From an uncultured Duncaniella sp. (GTDB lineage Bacteria; Bacteroidota; Bacteroidia; Bacteroidales; Muribaculaceae): a stretch of 24,233 nt of DNA. The notes below the pieces were generated by a model. The model was given only the letters and a program-made list of their open reading frames with translations, was not told the DNA's origin and did no database searches. The translations under genes were made by a program, and so were the position numbers. Below are positions 7,583 to 14,933 of the stretch, piece by piece; positions within the stretch are counted from its first letter, which is position 1, and the number at the start of each line of letters is the position of its first letter. Where the stretch lies: assembly GCA_910588795.1 (NCBI GenBank), contig CAJURI010000039.1, positions 1 to 24,233 on the forward strand. The letters run 5' to 3'.

Positions 7583-9216
7583 TATTTCTTAAACTCCTTA
7601 ACCCTCAGATGGTCACCGGTATCCTCGACTATGGAGCGGTAATAACGCTCGTCATATCCGGGGAAATTCGGCGATACGCATACACCCTCGGGAGTGCGCT
7701 CGAACTTTCCGTCCTTCTCCTTCTTGACATTTCCGTCGAGATACTTCACGAGCAGGTAATCGCCGAGAGCCTTGTAGTTCTTGAGATAGCGGGTCGATGC
7801 CATGCGCGAATGATTGTTGAGCATCGCGCTCGCGTCGGCCGGCGACATATCCCTCACACCGGCAAGCAGCATCTTCACCTCCTTGTCGAGGGTCTCCTCC
7901 TCGCGGTTCTGCACACGGCGTATGTCAGGAATCATCTGGCTGTAGCGGTTGTAAGCCTGGTTAGCGACATAATTGTTCACCCAAAATGCGGCATCCCACG
8001 ACAGAGTGAGCATGTCGCCGTTACCCTTGGCAAACTCATGGGGTATCTCGGTGAGACAGCTGTACATGGGCACATACACACAGGTGTTGGCATCGTCGAC
8101 ACCAAACCACAGAATCCCCTTCATGGCCTGAGGATGAGCCTCATTCATCTGCGACACAAACGAGAAGCCGGTCTGCTGTGTGGCTATGGCACGCTCGTTG
8201 AGATACTCCTTGCCGTCCACCTTGAACGTCATGGGCCTCCAGCGGTAAGGCACCTTGTAAGGGCCGGCACCCACATCCTTGGTCATATCCATCGGTGTTC
8301 CCTCGAAATGGTCACGCATGGCCTGACGCATGTCGCCGACACTGAGCTTGCGGGCCGGCTTCACCCAAAGCGGCATCACCTCACCCTCTGCCTCAAGAAT
8401 CCACGGCAGATACTTGTCCATGCCTTCGGAGAACATGTTGAAATAGCTCCACACACGCCCGTCGCACCCGCGGGTGGCGGTGCCGTCAAGCTCACCATAG
8501 GCCGACGAGAAGCTGAAGTCCTTGTCTTTCCCCTTGAAATATCCCTGCTTGCGGGCAAAATCTATAACGTCGGGCGAATATATGGTGGTCTCCTTCTCAT
8601 CGAGAGGGAACTTATGTATGCGAGGGAAGTTGGCATGGCCCGATATGCAGTCATCGGGCACGCGGCGGGCCACCCACACGGCACCTTTCTCCTTGCCACC
8701 CTTTCCTATAAGCTCCATGATCCACACCTCATTGGGGTCGGCTATGGAGAACGACTCTCCGCTCGAATGGTAGCCATATTCGCTGACAAGGTCGGTCATC
8801 ACCTTAAGAGCCTCGCGGGCTGTGCGCGAACGCTCAAGGGCGACATATATAAGCGATCCATAGTCCATGATGCCCGTGGTGTCCTCGAGTTCATGGCGTC
8901 CGCCCCATGTGCTCTCCGAGATGGTCACGCCGTGCTCGTTCATGTTGCCTATTGTCGAGTAAGTCTGGCGGGGCTGCGGTATCTCGCCAAGATATTTGCC
9001 GGTATCCCACTCATATATCTTGCGCATGGCTCCCGGTTCATGGGTAGCGGCGGGAGTATGGTAAAGTTCTCCGTAAAGCACATGGCTGTCAGCCGCATAA
9101 GTAACTAATACCGAGCCATCTGTTGTGGCATTCTTACCTGCTATCAGGCTTGTGCACGGCAATGCCGGCAACGAGGAGACGAGGCATAGGCCTGCGAGTA
9201 AGGTCTTTAATTTCAT
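7582..9216 (-). CDS. secreted C69 family dipeptidase (Ntn hydrolase)
   Basis: A 544-aa exported peptidase of family C69 (PepD-like), which splits dipeptides or short peptides. Residues 1-20 are a signal peptide (KTLLAGLCLVSSLPALP). Cys21, in PCTSLIAGKNATTDGS, is both the expected first residue after cleavage and the Ntn nucleophile, so export should also activate the enzyme. Family segments STIGNMNEHGVTISESTWGGR, YGSLIYVALERSRTAREAL and SFSIADPNEVWIMEL are present, with a long periplasmic C-terminal part. It is the first gene of the minus-strand operon. A convincing promoter was not found in 9217-9340. It shares no obvious role with the repair and polyamine genes it is coupled to. Confidence 0.92.
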   Translation of the reverse strand: MKLKTLLAGLCLVSSLPALPCTSLIAGKNATTDGSVLVTYAADSHVLYGELYHTPAATHEPGAMRKIYEWDTGKYLGEIPQPRQTYSTIGNMNEHGVTISESTWGGRHELEDTTGIMDYGSLIYVALERSRTAREALKVMTDLVSEYGYHSSGESFSIADPNEVWIMELIGKGGKEKGAVWVARRVPDDCISGHANFPRIHKFPLDEKETTIYSPDVIDFARKQGYFKGKDKDFSFSSAYGELDGTATRGCDGRVWSYFNMFSEGMDKYLPWILEAEGEVMPLWVKPARKLSVGDMRQAMRDHFEGTPMDMTKDVGAGPYKVPYRWRPMTFKVDGKEYLNERAIATQQTGFSFVSQMNEAHPQAMKGILWFGVDDANTCVYVPMYSCLTEIPHEFAKGNGDMLTLSWDAAFWVNNYVANQAYNRYSQMIPDIRRVQNREEETLDKEVKMLLAGVRDMSPADASAMLNNHSRMASTRYLKNYKALGDYLLVKYLDGNVKKEKDGKFERTPEGVCVSPNFPGYDERYYRSIVEDTGDHLRVKEFKK

Positions 9217-9333
9217 TACTGTTAATATTATTTGCTGTGATTATATTGACGTTGCAAGTATCCGGTTTTATTACAAAGATGTTGCAATCACACTCTGATT
9301 ATGTGCAAAAATAAGAAATATTCCTGAATTATC

Positions 9334-9364
9334 TTTAATGCAGGAACTATTTTTGTTAACTTTG
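9334..9364 (+). promoter_or_regulatory. aqpZ promoter (TTTa / TAacTTTG)
   Basis: TAACTTTG at 9357-9364 is an exact -7 element. TTTA at 9334-9337 lies 19 nt upstream as a one-mismatch -33. Transcription would start near 9370, leaving a leader of about 70 nt before the ATG at 9441. The divergent spacer 9217-9440 (224 nt) otherwise shows no gene. Confidence 0.6.
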
Positions 9365-9440
9365 CGAGAAAGCGGTCCCCGACGCGGTCACTTGCAACTA
9401 TTTATTTTAACAAATCACTAACCAAAACACTTTTATTTTT

Positions 9441-10121
9441 ATGAAGAAGTATCTTGCAGAGATGATCGGCACGTTCGTGCTGGTGCTCATGGGTTGCGGC
9501 AGCGCAATTTTCTCGGGATTTGACAATCCCACAAATGCCTCCACTCTCGCTGTTGCATTTGCCTTCGGTCTCTCGGTCGTAGGCATGGCCTATGCCATAG
9601 GCGGCGTGTCAGGCTGCCACATCAACCCCGCCATCACACTCGGCGTATGGGCCAACGGCAGAATGAGCGGCAAAGACGCAGCCGGATATATGGTGTTTCA
9701 GGTGATAGGTGCCATCATAGCCTCATTCGTGCTGTGGGTGCTCGTATCGACAGGCTCCCATGAAGGGGGCACAGCCACCGGAGCCAACTCCTATGCCGAC
9801 GGCAACATGTGGCAGGCTTTTGTGGCCGAAGCAGTGTTCACATTCATCTTCGTGCTTGTGGTGCTGGGTGCCACCGACGAGAAGCAGGGCGCAGGCAACT
9901 TCGCCGGCCTTGCCATAGGTCTGACCCTCGTGCTCGTCCACATCGTCTGCATACCGCTGACAGGCACATCCGTCAATCCCGCCCGCTCGGTAGGTCCTGC
10001 AATATTCTCGGCATTCAGCGGCGACTGCACTCCCATATCCCAGCTCTGGCTCTTCATCGTAGCCCCGTTCCTCGGCGCACTTGCCAGCTCCTCGGTATGG
10101 AATGTCATAAAGAGCCGATAA
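9441..10121 (+). CDS. aqpZ: aquaporin Z-type water channel
   Basis: A 226-aa inner-membrane channel with six transmembrane helices and two half helices carrying the NPA motifs (Asn62-Pro-Ala and Asn179-Pro-Ala). By alignment to E. coli AqpZ, the selectivity filter is Phe42, His167, Thr176 and Arg182. That is the narrow water-selective pattern, not the wider glycerol-facilitator one. The length and the start (MKKYLAEMIGTF) are typical. It has its own promoter at 9334-9364, stands alone, and is followed by a hairpin with a short T-run (10149-10202). It probably handles osmotic water flux. Identification is firm. Confidence 0.95.
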   Translation: MKKYLAEMIGTFVLVLMGCGSAIFSGFDNPTNASTLAVAFAFGLSVVGMAYAIGGVSGCHINPAITLGVWANGRMSGKDAAGYMVFQVIGAIIASFVLWVLVSTGSHEGGTATGANSYADGNMWQAFVAEAVFTFIFVLVVLGATDEKQGAGNFAGLAIGLTLVLVHIVCIPLTGTSVNPARSVGPAIFSAFSGDCTPISQLWLFIVAPFLGALASSSVWNVIKSR

Positions 10122-10148
10122 TATCAGGCTGACACATACTATTGCCAT

Positions 10149-10202
10149 AAGGTGAAGGTCATTGCCCCGGCTATGTTTTCCAGGGCCGGATCTTCACCTT
10201 TT
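10149..10202 (+). terminator. probable terminator after aqpZ, long bipartite hairpin
   Basis: AAGGTGAAG (10149-10157) pairs perfectly with CTTCACCTT (10192-10200). Inside, CCGGC (10167-10171) pairs with GCCGG (10185-10189). The outer stem ends in TTTT (10199-10202). The T-run is short and the hairpin is long. It could therefore be a terminator for aqpZ or a leader structure for the metallopeptidase gene, whose ATG is 45 nt further on. No -7 element is obvious between the two. Confidence 0.55.
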
Positions 10203-10246
10203 CATCCCCAGTTACCATCCACATTTTTCAAAACTCACAATTGATT

Positions 10247-11080
10247 ATGCGACTCAACGGCAGACGGCAAAGCTCCAATTTCGATGACAGGCGCGGACGG
10301 CGCGTAGGTTCCGGGCTAAAGATAGGCGGAGGCATAGGTGCGGTGGTCATTGCATGCATCATCGCCTGGATCTCGGGGGGCAACCCTCTTGACGTGCTCA
10401 TGCAGAACGCCGGACAACTCACCTCCGGCAACCAGTATTCATCCTACACCCCAACACAAGAGGAGGAGGAACTCGCGACATTTTCAAAGCAGATACTTGC
10501 CGGCACCGAGGACGTGTGGACCGAACTGTTCGCCGAACAGGGGCTAAAGTATGAACCGCCGACACTGGTGCTTTACTCGGGTGCTGTACAGAGCGGCTGC
10601 GGAAACGCCTCATCGCAGACAGGGCCGTTCTACTGCTCGGCCGACGAGAGTGTGTACATCGACCTCTCATTCTTCACCGAGATGAAACGCACCATCGGTG
10701 CCGACGGGGATTTCGCATATGCATACGTCATAGCCCATGAGGTGGGTCACCACGTCCAGCATCTCCTCGGCACCCTCGACGACGCCCACAGCCGCATGGC
10801 GCGCATGAGCGAGAGCGACGCCAACAAGATCAGTGTAGCCCTGGAGCTGCAGGCCGACTATTATGCCGGCGTATGGGCCCACCATGACAACCGGAGGTTC
10901 GGATCGCTCGAAGAAGGTGACATAGAGGAAGCCATAGACGCCGCCCAGAAGATAGGTGATGACTACCTGCAGAAACGGGCCCAGGGATACTCCGTGCCTG
11001 ACTCCTTTACCCACGGGACATCGGCCCAACGCTCATCAGCGCTGCGCAAGGGCCTGTCAACAGGCAAGTTCCCGCAATAG
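10247..11080 (+). CDS. ypfJ: YpfJ-family neutral zinc metallopeptidase
   Basis: A 277-aa membrane-anchored peptidase. The ATG at 10247 is preferred over a TTG two codons upstream because MRLNGRRQSSNFDDRRG is the conserved family start. A basic and polar N-terminus is followed by one transmembrane helix (IGGGIGAVVIACIIAWISG), then a periplasmic catalytic domain. The zinc motif is His164-Glu-Val-Gly-His168 in VIAHEVGHHVQHLLG. LQADYYAGVWAHHD carries the likely third ligand region. GPFYCSADESVYIDLSFF is the family signature. The family is widespread but its substrate is unknown. It may be read through from aqpZ or from an unseen promoter. Confidence 0.92.
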   Translation: MRLNGRRQSSNFDDRRGRRVGSGLKIGGGIGAVVIACIIAWISGGNPLDVLMQNAGQLTSGNQYSSYTPTQEEEELATFSKQILAGTEDVWTELFAEQGLKYEPPTLVLYSGAVQSGCGNASSQTGPFYCSADESVYIDLSFFTEMKRTIGADGDFAYAYVIAHEVGHHVQHLLGTLDDAHSRMARMSESDANKISVALELQADYYAGVWAHHDNRRFGSLEEGDIEEAIDAAQKIGDDYLQKRAQGYSVPDSFTHGTSAQRSSALRKGLSTGKFPQ

Positions 11081-11119
11081 CGGCGGTGTTATCGCACCCC
11101 TCGGTGCACACGCTTACAT

Positions 11120-11127
11120 TACCTTTG
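11120..11127 (+). promoter_or_regulatory. -7 element before the DUF6808-like gene
   Basis: TACCTTTG is an exact TAnnTTTG match, 45 nt before the ATG at 11172. No TTTG is seen 19-22 nt upstream, so only half of the promoter is supported. A start here fits the short ATG chosen for the next gene, because the upstream part of its open frame overlaps ypfJ. Confidence 0.5.
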
Positions 11128-11171
11128 CAGAAAAAGAACTCAACAGTTTTTCACTCAAAGGAAATGCAAGC

Positions 11172-11666
11172 ATGAGACTATTACCCGTCACCGTAACATC
11201 CCTGCTGGCAGGGATCACAATAGGATATATCTGCGGATCGCGCCACATACGCGAGAGCCGGACCATAGACCGGTCCGGCAACCGAGGAACAGTCAGAATA
11301 GAGACCATCACACACCGCGAAACGCTCAGGATATGCGTGCCACAGCCGGCGATACCGGCTGAAAAAGAGATATGCTACATACCCATCCCTGCAAGCCGCA
11401 TCAACACGGAGACAAGCGACTCCGACACGATCATGATCCGGCGGGAAACACGCATATATGCCGATTCCACATTCCGTGCAGTCGTGAGCGGTGCCGACCC
11501 GCGTCTCGACTCCCTGACCATATATCCGCCGGTGTCAATAGTCAAGACGGTGACGACACGGCGGTTGCCACGATGGGGCCTGGGCATAACAGCCGGAGCG
11601 GTGGCGACACGCCACGGACTGCAACCGGGCATATCCGTAGGGATCACCTACAGGATATATCCTTGA
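11172..11666 (+). CDS. DUF6808-like single-pass envelope protein
   Basis: 164 aa from ATG 11172. The frame is open further upstream but that part overlaps ypfJ and precedes the -7 element. Residues 5-20 (PVTVTSLLAGITIGYIC) form one membrane anchor or uncleaved signal. A region rich in Arg and Thr follows, with short repeats of the type RIETITHRETLRI and TIMIRRETRIYADSTF. The C-terminus is RWGLGITAGAVATRHGLQPGISVGITYRIYP-like, ending in alternating Gly and aromatic residues. This arrangement resembles DUF6808 proteins of Bacteroides, which are frequent in prophages and conjugative elements. No other phage gene is near. It may be a domesticated remnant. Function unknown. Confidence 0.65.
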   Translation: MRLLPVTVTSLLAGITIGYICGSRHIRESRTIDRSGNRGTVRIETITHRETLRICVPQPAIPAEKEICYIPIPASRINTETSDSDTIMIRRETRIYADSTFRAVVSGADPRLDSLTIYPPVSIVKTVTTRRLPRWGLGITAGAVATRHGLQPGISVGITYRIYP

Positions 11667-11685
11667 CTTTATATGCCACCGATTT

Positions 11686-12864
11686 TCAACGTATGCCCGC
11701 TATGCTCTCCGCCACTGTACGCGCTGCCGATGCAGAGGTGTGCAGCCTTCGCCTCACCTCTTCGTAACCCTTGAGCTGTGCATCACGCTCAGATGTCTCG
11801 GCAAGGAGCGGCGTGAGCTGGGCGTCAACAGTGTCGGGCGTGCAGTTGTGGACAAGCATCTCAGGGACAATCCATCCGCGCACTCCGGTCCTCGTCGCCT
11901 CACGGTTCACCTCTTCGCGGGCTTTCCTGTCTATGCGTCCCGTGATAAGATTGGGCAACGAGCAATACGGTATCTTAAGAATGTGCATGAACAGGTCATG
12001 CGCCCATTTCCACCCGACAGCCCTGTAGCACACCACCTGTGGCGCGCCGGCAAGCGCGCTCTCAAGCGACGCCGTGCCTGAAGTCACAAGTGCGGCTCGG
12101 GCGTGCGACATAAGCCTCAGTGTCGTTGACTCGACAACCGGGAACTGTGTGAACTGCCTGTAAACCTCAGGGTCTATGGACGGTGCGCCGGCAACGACAG
12201 CCTGCATTTCGGGATGCCTGCGCGCCACAGCATCCATCACCGGGAGATTGGCTTTTATCTCACCGACACGGCTTCCGGGCACAAGAGCGAGTATGGGGCG
12301 GGAATCAAACCCGTACTGACGCTCAAACTCTTCGCGCGAGGGCATGTCGCCTATGGCAGCCTCGACCTCCTCGACCGAAGGATTACCAACATACTCGGCC
12401 TTGACTCCGCGTTCGCCGAACCACTCAGGTTCAAAAGGGAGTATCGAGTATAACCGGTCCACATATCTGCGCAGCTTCTTTATGCGGTACTCTTTCCATG
12501 CCCACAGCTTGGGTGCTATGTAGTAATGCACAGGTATGCCGAGCGAGCTGGCATACTCGGCAAGCTTGAGGTTGAACCCCGGATAATCCACAAGCACCAC
12601 GGCATCAGGACGGCTCTCGGCTATTGCTTTCTTTGCCGTGGCGAGATTGCCGAGCACCTCGGGAAGGTGGCGCGCTACATCTATAAAACCCATATATGCC
12701 ATGCGGCGATAATGTATCAGCGGCTGCGTTCCGGCGGCTGCCGCCATCTCATCGCCGCCAAGAAACGTTATCTCGGCATCGGGCTGTATGTCCCTGAGCT
12801 CACATATCACCTGGGCCGCATGAAGGTCTCCGGAGGCCTCTCCGGCGGAAAAAAAGTATCTCAT
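11686..12864 (-). CDS. lpxB: lipid-A-disaccharide synthase
   Basis: Joins UDP-2,3-diacylglucosamine and lipid X into the lipid A disaccharide at the cytoplasmic face of the inner membrane (family GT19). 392 aa is a normal length. The N-terminal signature MRYFFSAGEASGDLHAA is complete. VVLVDYPGFNLKLAEYA and YYIAPKLWAWKEYRIKKL are family hallmarks. LVPGSRVGEIKANLPVM and LVTSGTASLESALAGAP form the nucleotide-sugar half. The start ATG at 12864 is fixed by the conserved first residues. A -7 element ends only 4 nt upstream of it, so the message may be leaderless. The gene converges with the DUF6808-like gene, with 19 nt between the stops and no terminator visible. Confidence 0.96.
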   Translation of the reverse strand: MRYFFSAGEASGDLHAAQVICELRDIQPDAEITFLGGDEMAAAAGTQPLIHYRRMAYMGFIDVARHLPEVLGNLATAKKAIAESRPDAVVLVDYPGFNLKLAEYASSLGIPVHYYIAPKLWAWKEYRIKKLRRYVDRLYSILPFEPEWFGERGVKAEYVGNPSVEEVEAAIGDMPSREEFERQYGFDSRPILALVPGSRVGEIKANLPVMDAVARRHPEMQAVVAGAPSIDPEVYRQFTQFPVVESTTLRLMSHARAALVTSGTASLESALAGAPQVVCYRAVGWKWAHDLFMHILKIPYCSLPNLITGRIDRKAREEVNREATRTGVRGWIVPEMLVHNCTPDTVDAQLTPLLAETSERDAQLKGYEEVRRRLHTSASAARTVAESIAGIR

Positions 12865-12868
12865 ACCG

Positions 12869-12876
12869 CAAATTTA
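12869..12876 (-). promoter_or_regulatory. lpxB -7 element right at the start codon
   Basis: On the minus strand this reads TAAATTTG, an exact TAnnTTTG. Only 4 nt separate it from the lpxB ATG. In Bacteroidetes promoters transcription begins a few bases after this element, so the start would fall at or inside the start codon. The best -33 candidate (TTTTG) is about 23 nt upstream, longer than usual. The element may instead be a chance match, with the real promoter further upstream. Confidence 0.45.
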
Positions 12877-12885
12877 GCGTTTTTT

Positions 12886-12917
12886 TTTGACAGTGTGAAC
12901 AAAATTCGCTAACTTGC
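12886..12917 (+). promoter_or_regulatory. promoter of the glucosaminidase-helicase-HAD cluster
   Basis: TTTG (12886-12889), a 20-nt spacer and TAACTTGC (12910-12917) give a near-consensus Bacteroidetes promoter with one mismatch in the -7. Transcription would start near 12922-12925. That rules out the in-frame ATG at 12918 and supports the ATG at 12972. The promoter lies 10 nt from the opposed lpxB -7 element, so the two directions probably interfere or share regulation. Confidence 0.6.
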
Positions 12918-12971
12918 ATGTTATATCGAGACACTACGGCACATCTCACAAACACCATTCGACATCCCATT

Positions 12972-13613
12972 ATGACCACCCCACGTCAACTCACGTTACT
13001 GACCATGCTTTGCGCGGTGTTTCTATCCATTGCAGCAGGCACACCCATCCGTGGACGCCAGGAGGCCGACGCCGAACTCATGTACCGGTACATCGTATCG
13101 CACAACCCCGACTTCCCGCGCGAAATTGCACAGGCTTTCTACGACATAGGCCGACTGTACGGCATAAGAGGGGACATAGCGATATGCCAGGCCATAATAG
13201 AGACCGGATGGTTCAGATTTGACAACGGGACAGCCGTCCGTCCTTCATCCCACAACTACTGCGGGCTCGGAGTCAGGAAGCGCGGCACACAGGGATGCTC
13301 CTTCCGGTCAGTGCATGAAGGGGTGACAGCCATGATGCAGCATCTCTACGCCTACTCCTGCCACGATCCGCTCCCGCAAGGCGAAAACCTTCTCGATCCA
13401 CGGTTCAGATACGTGACACGCGGATCCGCATCCTCATGGGAGGCTCTTTCCGGACGCTGGGCCATGAACAGGCATTACGGGAAGAAAATCCTGGACCTGT
13501 TCAAAAAGATGATGAGCCACGACATCCCCCCTCTCACTGCCGAGACCGTTGAACAGCCCGCGCACACTCTCCCCGACGAAGAGACTATGATTGACAAATC
13601 CTTTTTTGAATGA
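12972..13613 (+). CDS. exported glucosaminidase (GH73-like peptidoglycan hydrolase)
   Basis: 213 aa from ATG 12972, chosen because it gives a clean signal peptide (RQLTLLTMLCAVFLSIAAGTPIRG) and lies after the predicted transcription start. The domain should cut the glycan strand of peptidoglycan between GlcNAc and MurNAc in the periplasm. IAICQAIIETGWF (Glu in the QAxxET motif) is the catalytic region. HNYCGLGVRKRG, FRSVHEGVTAMMQHLYAY and RGSASSWEALSGRWAMNRHYGKKIL are family segments. The C-terminal 35 residues are a polar tail with no known domain. It overlaps the helicase gene by 4 nt (ATGA), an odd pairing also seen elsewhere in Bacteroidales as far as I recall. The alternative is another lysozyme-like muramidase subfamily. 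Confidence 0.87.
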   Translation: MTTPRQLTLLTMLCAVFLSIAAGTPIRGRQEADAELMYRYIVSHNPDFPREIAQAFYDIGRLYGIRGDIAICQAIIETGWFRFDNGTAVRPSSHNYCGLGVRKRGTQGCSFRSVHEGVTAMMQHLYAYSCHDPLPQGENLLDPRFRYVTRGSASSWEALSGRWAMNRHYGKKILDLFKKMMSHDIPPLTAETVEQPAHTLPDEETMIDKSFFE

Positions 13614-14923
13614 AACAGACCGAAATTATCGACAATATACTGCGGCGCACACGCGTGACACAACTCAACCCCATGCAGCAGCGCATGTCAGAGATACCGG
13701 CCAAAGGCACTTTCACACTGCTTGCACCGACAGGATCGGGCAAGACACTGGCGTTCGCCATACCATTTCTCAAGAGCCTCACACCCGCCAAAGGGCACGT
13801 GCAGGGGATAGTGATAGCTCCATCACGCGAACTCGTCCTGCAGATTGCCGACGTGTTGCGCCCCATATCCACAGGGCTTAAGACCGTGGCCTTCTATGGC
13901 GGACACTCCATGCAGGAGGAGACCGGATCGCTCGCCGTGACACCCGACATCATCGTCGCCACACCCGGGCGACTGCTCGACCATATCAACCGAGGCAACA
14001 TTGATCTCGGCACTGTGTCGGCTCTCGTACTTGACGAATACGACAAAGCTCTCGAACTCGGATTTGCCGACGAGATGAGACGTGTGTGCCGTCGGCTCAC
14101 AGGGCTGCGGCTCGTCATACTCACATCAGCCACCCCCCTTGCCGCAGTGCCCGAATATCTCCCTGCCGACACACCCGTAACCATCGATTTCAGCGCGTCG
14201 GACAGTCCGCGCCGACGCATGCAGGTGGTCAGAGTAGAATCCCCGGCACGCGACAAGCTCACCACGCTCTCCGATCTCCTGCATTCGCTCCGCAACGGCC
14301 GGGTGATCGTATTCGTCAACCACCGCGAAAGCGCGGAACGCATTTACGACTCGCTGAAAAAAGAGCGTCTCCCCGTAGGGCTATACCACGGCGGCCTCGA
14401 CCAGAACGAGAGAGAAAACGCCATAGTCCAGCTCGCCAACGGATCGACCCCGATACTCGTATCCACCGATCTCGGAGCCAGAGGTCTCGACATTCCGGAA
14501 CTGTCGGCTGTGATACACTACCACATGCCGGTGTCGCCTGAGGCATGGACCCACCGCAACGGACGCACCGCACGGCAGGAAGCCAAGGGCGACATATATG
14601 TCATCACCACCGAAGGCGAGGACATACCTTACTACGTGACCACCGACCGCGACTACGCACCTACGGGACATAGTTCCGACCCCATACGCTCCGACACGGC
14701 CACGCTGTACTTCAATGTCGGCAAAAAGGAGAAGATATCACGCGGCGACATCGTAGGATTCCTTATTGCAAAAGGTGGGCTCACCGCTGCCGAGATCGGA
14801 GTGATAACGCTACGTGACCATGCCGCTCTCGTAGGGGTGCCGCGCGACAAGGCCCGCGGACTGATAACCCGTCTCGCTCCGGAAAAAATCAAGAACACGA
14901 GAGCAAAGATATCCCTGCTCTGA
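13610..14923 (+). CDS. DEAD-box-like RNA helicase with DEYD motif II
   Basis: A 437-aa superfamily 2 ATP-dependent RNA helicase, about one core plus a small tail. Walker A APTGSGKT (39-46), motif Ia APSRELVLQI, TPGRLLDHI, motif II Asp142-Glu-Tyr-Asp145 (Tyr where DEAD has Ala), SAT in ILTSATPLA, VFVNHRESAERIY, TDLGARGLDIPELSAVIHY and motif VI HRNGRTAR (His315; usual HRIGRTGR) are visible. The last 75 residues (KKEKISRGDIVGFLIAKGGL, IGVITLRDHAALVGVPRDKARG) look like a DbpA/CsdA-type RNA-binding domain, which in DbpA targets 23S rRNA. A role in ribosome assembly is an inference. It is coupled to the glucosaminidase upstream and lies 10 nt before the HAD gene. Confidence 0.9.
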   Translation: MKQTEIIDNILRRTRVTQLNPMQQRMSEIPAKGTFTLLAPTGSGKTLAFAIPFLKSLTPAKGHVQGIVIAPSRELVLQIADVLRPISTGLKTVAFYGGHSMQEETGSLAVTPDIIVATPGRLLDHINRGNIDLGTVSALVLDEYDKALELGFADEMRRVCRRLTGLRLVILTSATPLAAVPEYLPADTPVTIDFSASDSPRRRMQVVRVESPARDKLTTLSDLLHSLRNGRVIVFVNHRESAERIYDSLKKERLPVGLYHGGLDQNERENAIVQLANGSTPILVSTDLGARGLDIPELSAVIHYHMPVSPEAWTHRNGRTARQEAKGDIYVITTEGEDIPYYVTTDRDYAPTGHSSDPIRSDTATLYFNVGKKEKISRGDIVGFLIAKGGLTAAEIGVITLRDHAALVGVPRDKARGLITRLAPEKIKNTRAKISLL

Positions 14924-14933
14924 GCCACGAGAC

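Noticed and set aside
6065..7642. Open frame of 525 codons antisense to uvrD
   Set aside because: It lies wholly on a motif-complete helicase gene. The peptide is rich in His, Arg and Leu without any recognisable domain, and no promoter precedes it. Such frames arise from codon bias of the real gene.
7546..9108. Open frame of 520 codons antisense to the C69 dipeptidase
   Set aside because: Same cause: it mirrors a well-supported gene, shows no domain and has a His-rich, low-plausibility composition.
9217..9340. Promoter for the minus-strand dipeptidase operon
   Set aside because: The best -7 on the minus strand is CATCTTTG, which lacks the leading T, and the nearest TTTG is about 24 nt upstream. 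This is too weak to call.
12918..12971. Earlier in-frame ATG of the glucosaminidase gene
   Set aside because: It touches the -7 element, before the expected transcription start, and it would put 18 polar residues ahead of the signal peptide.
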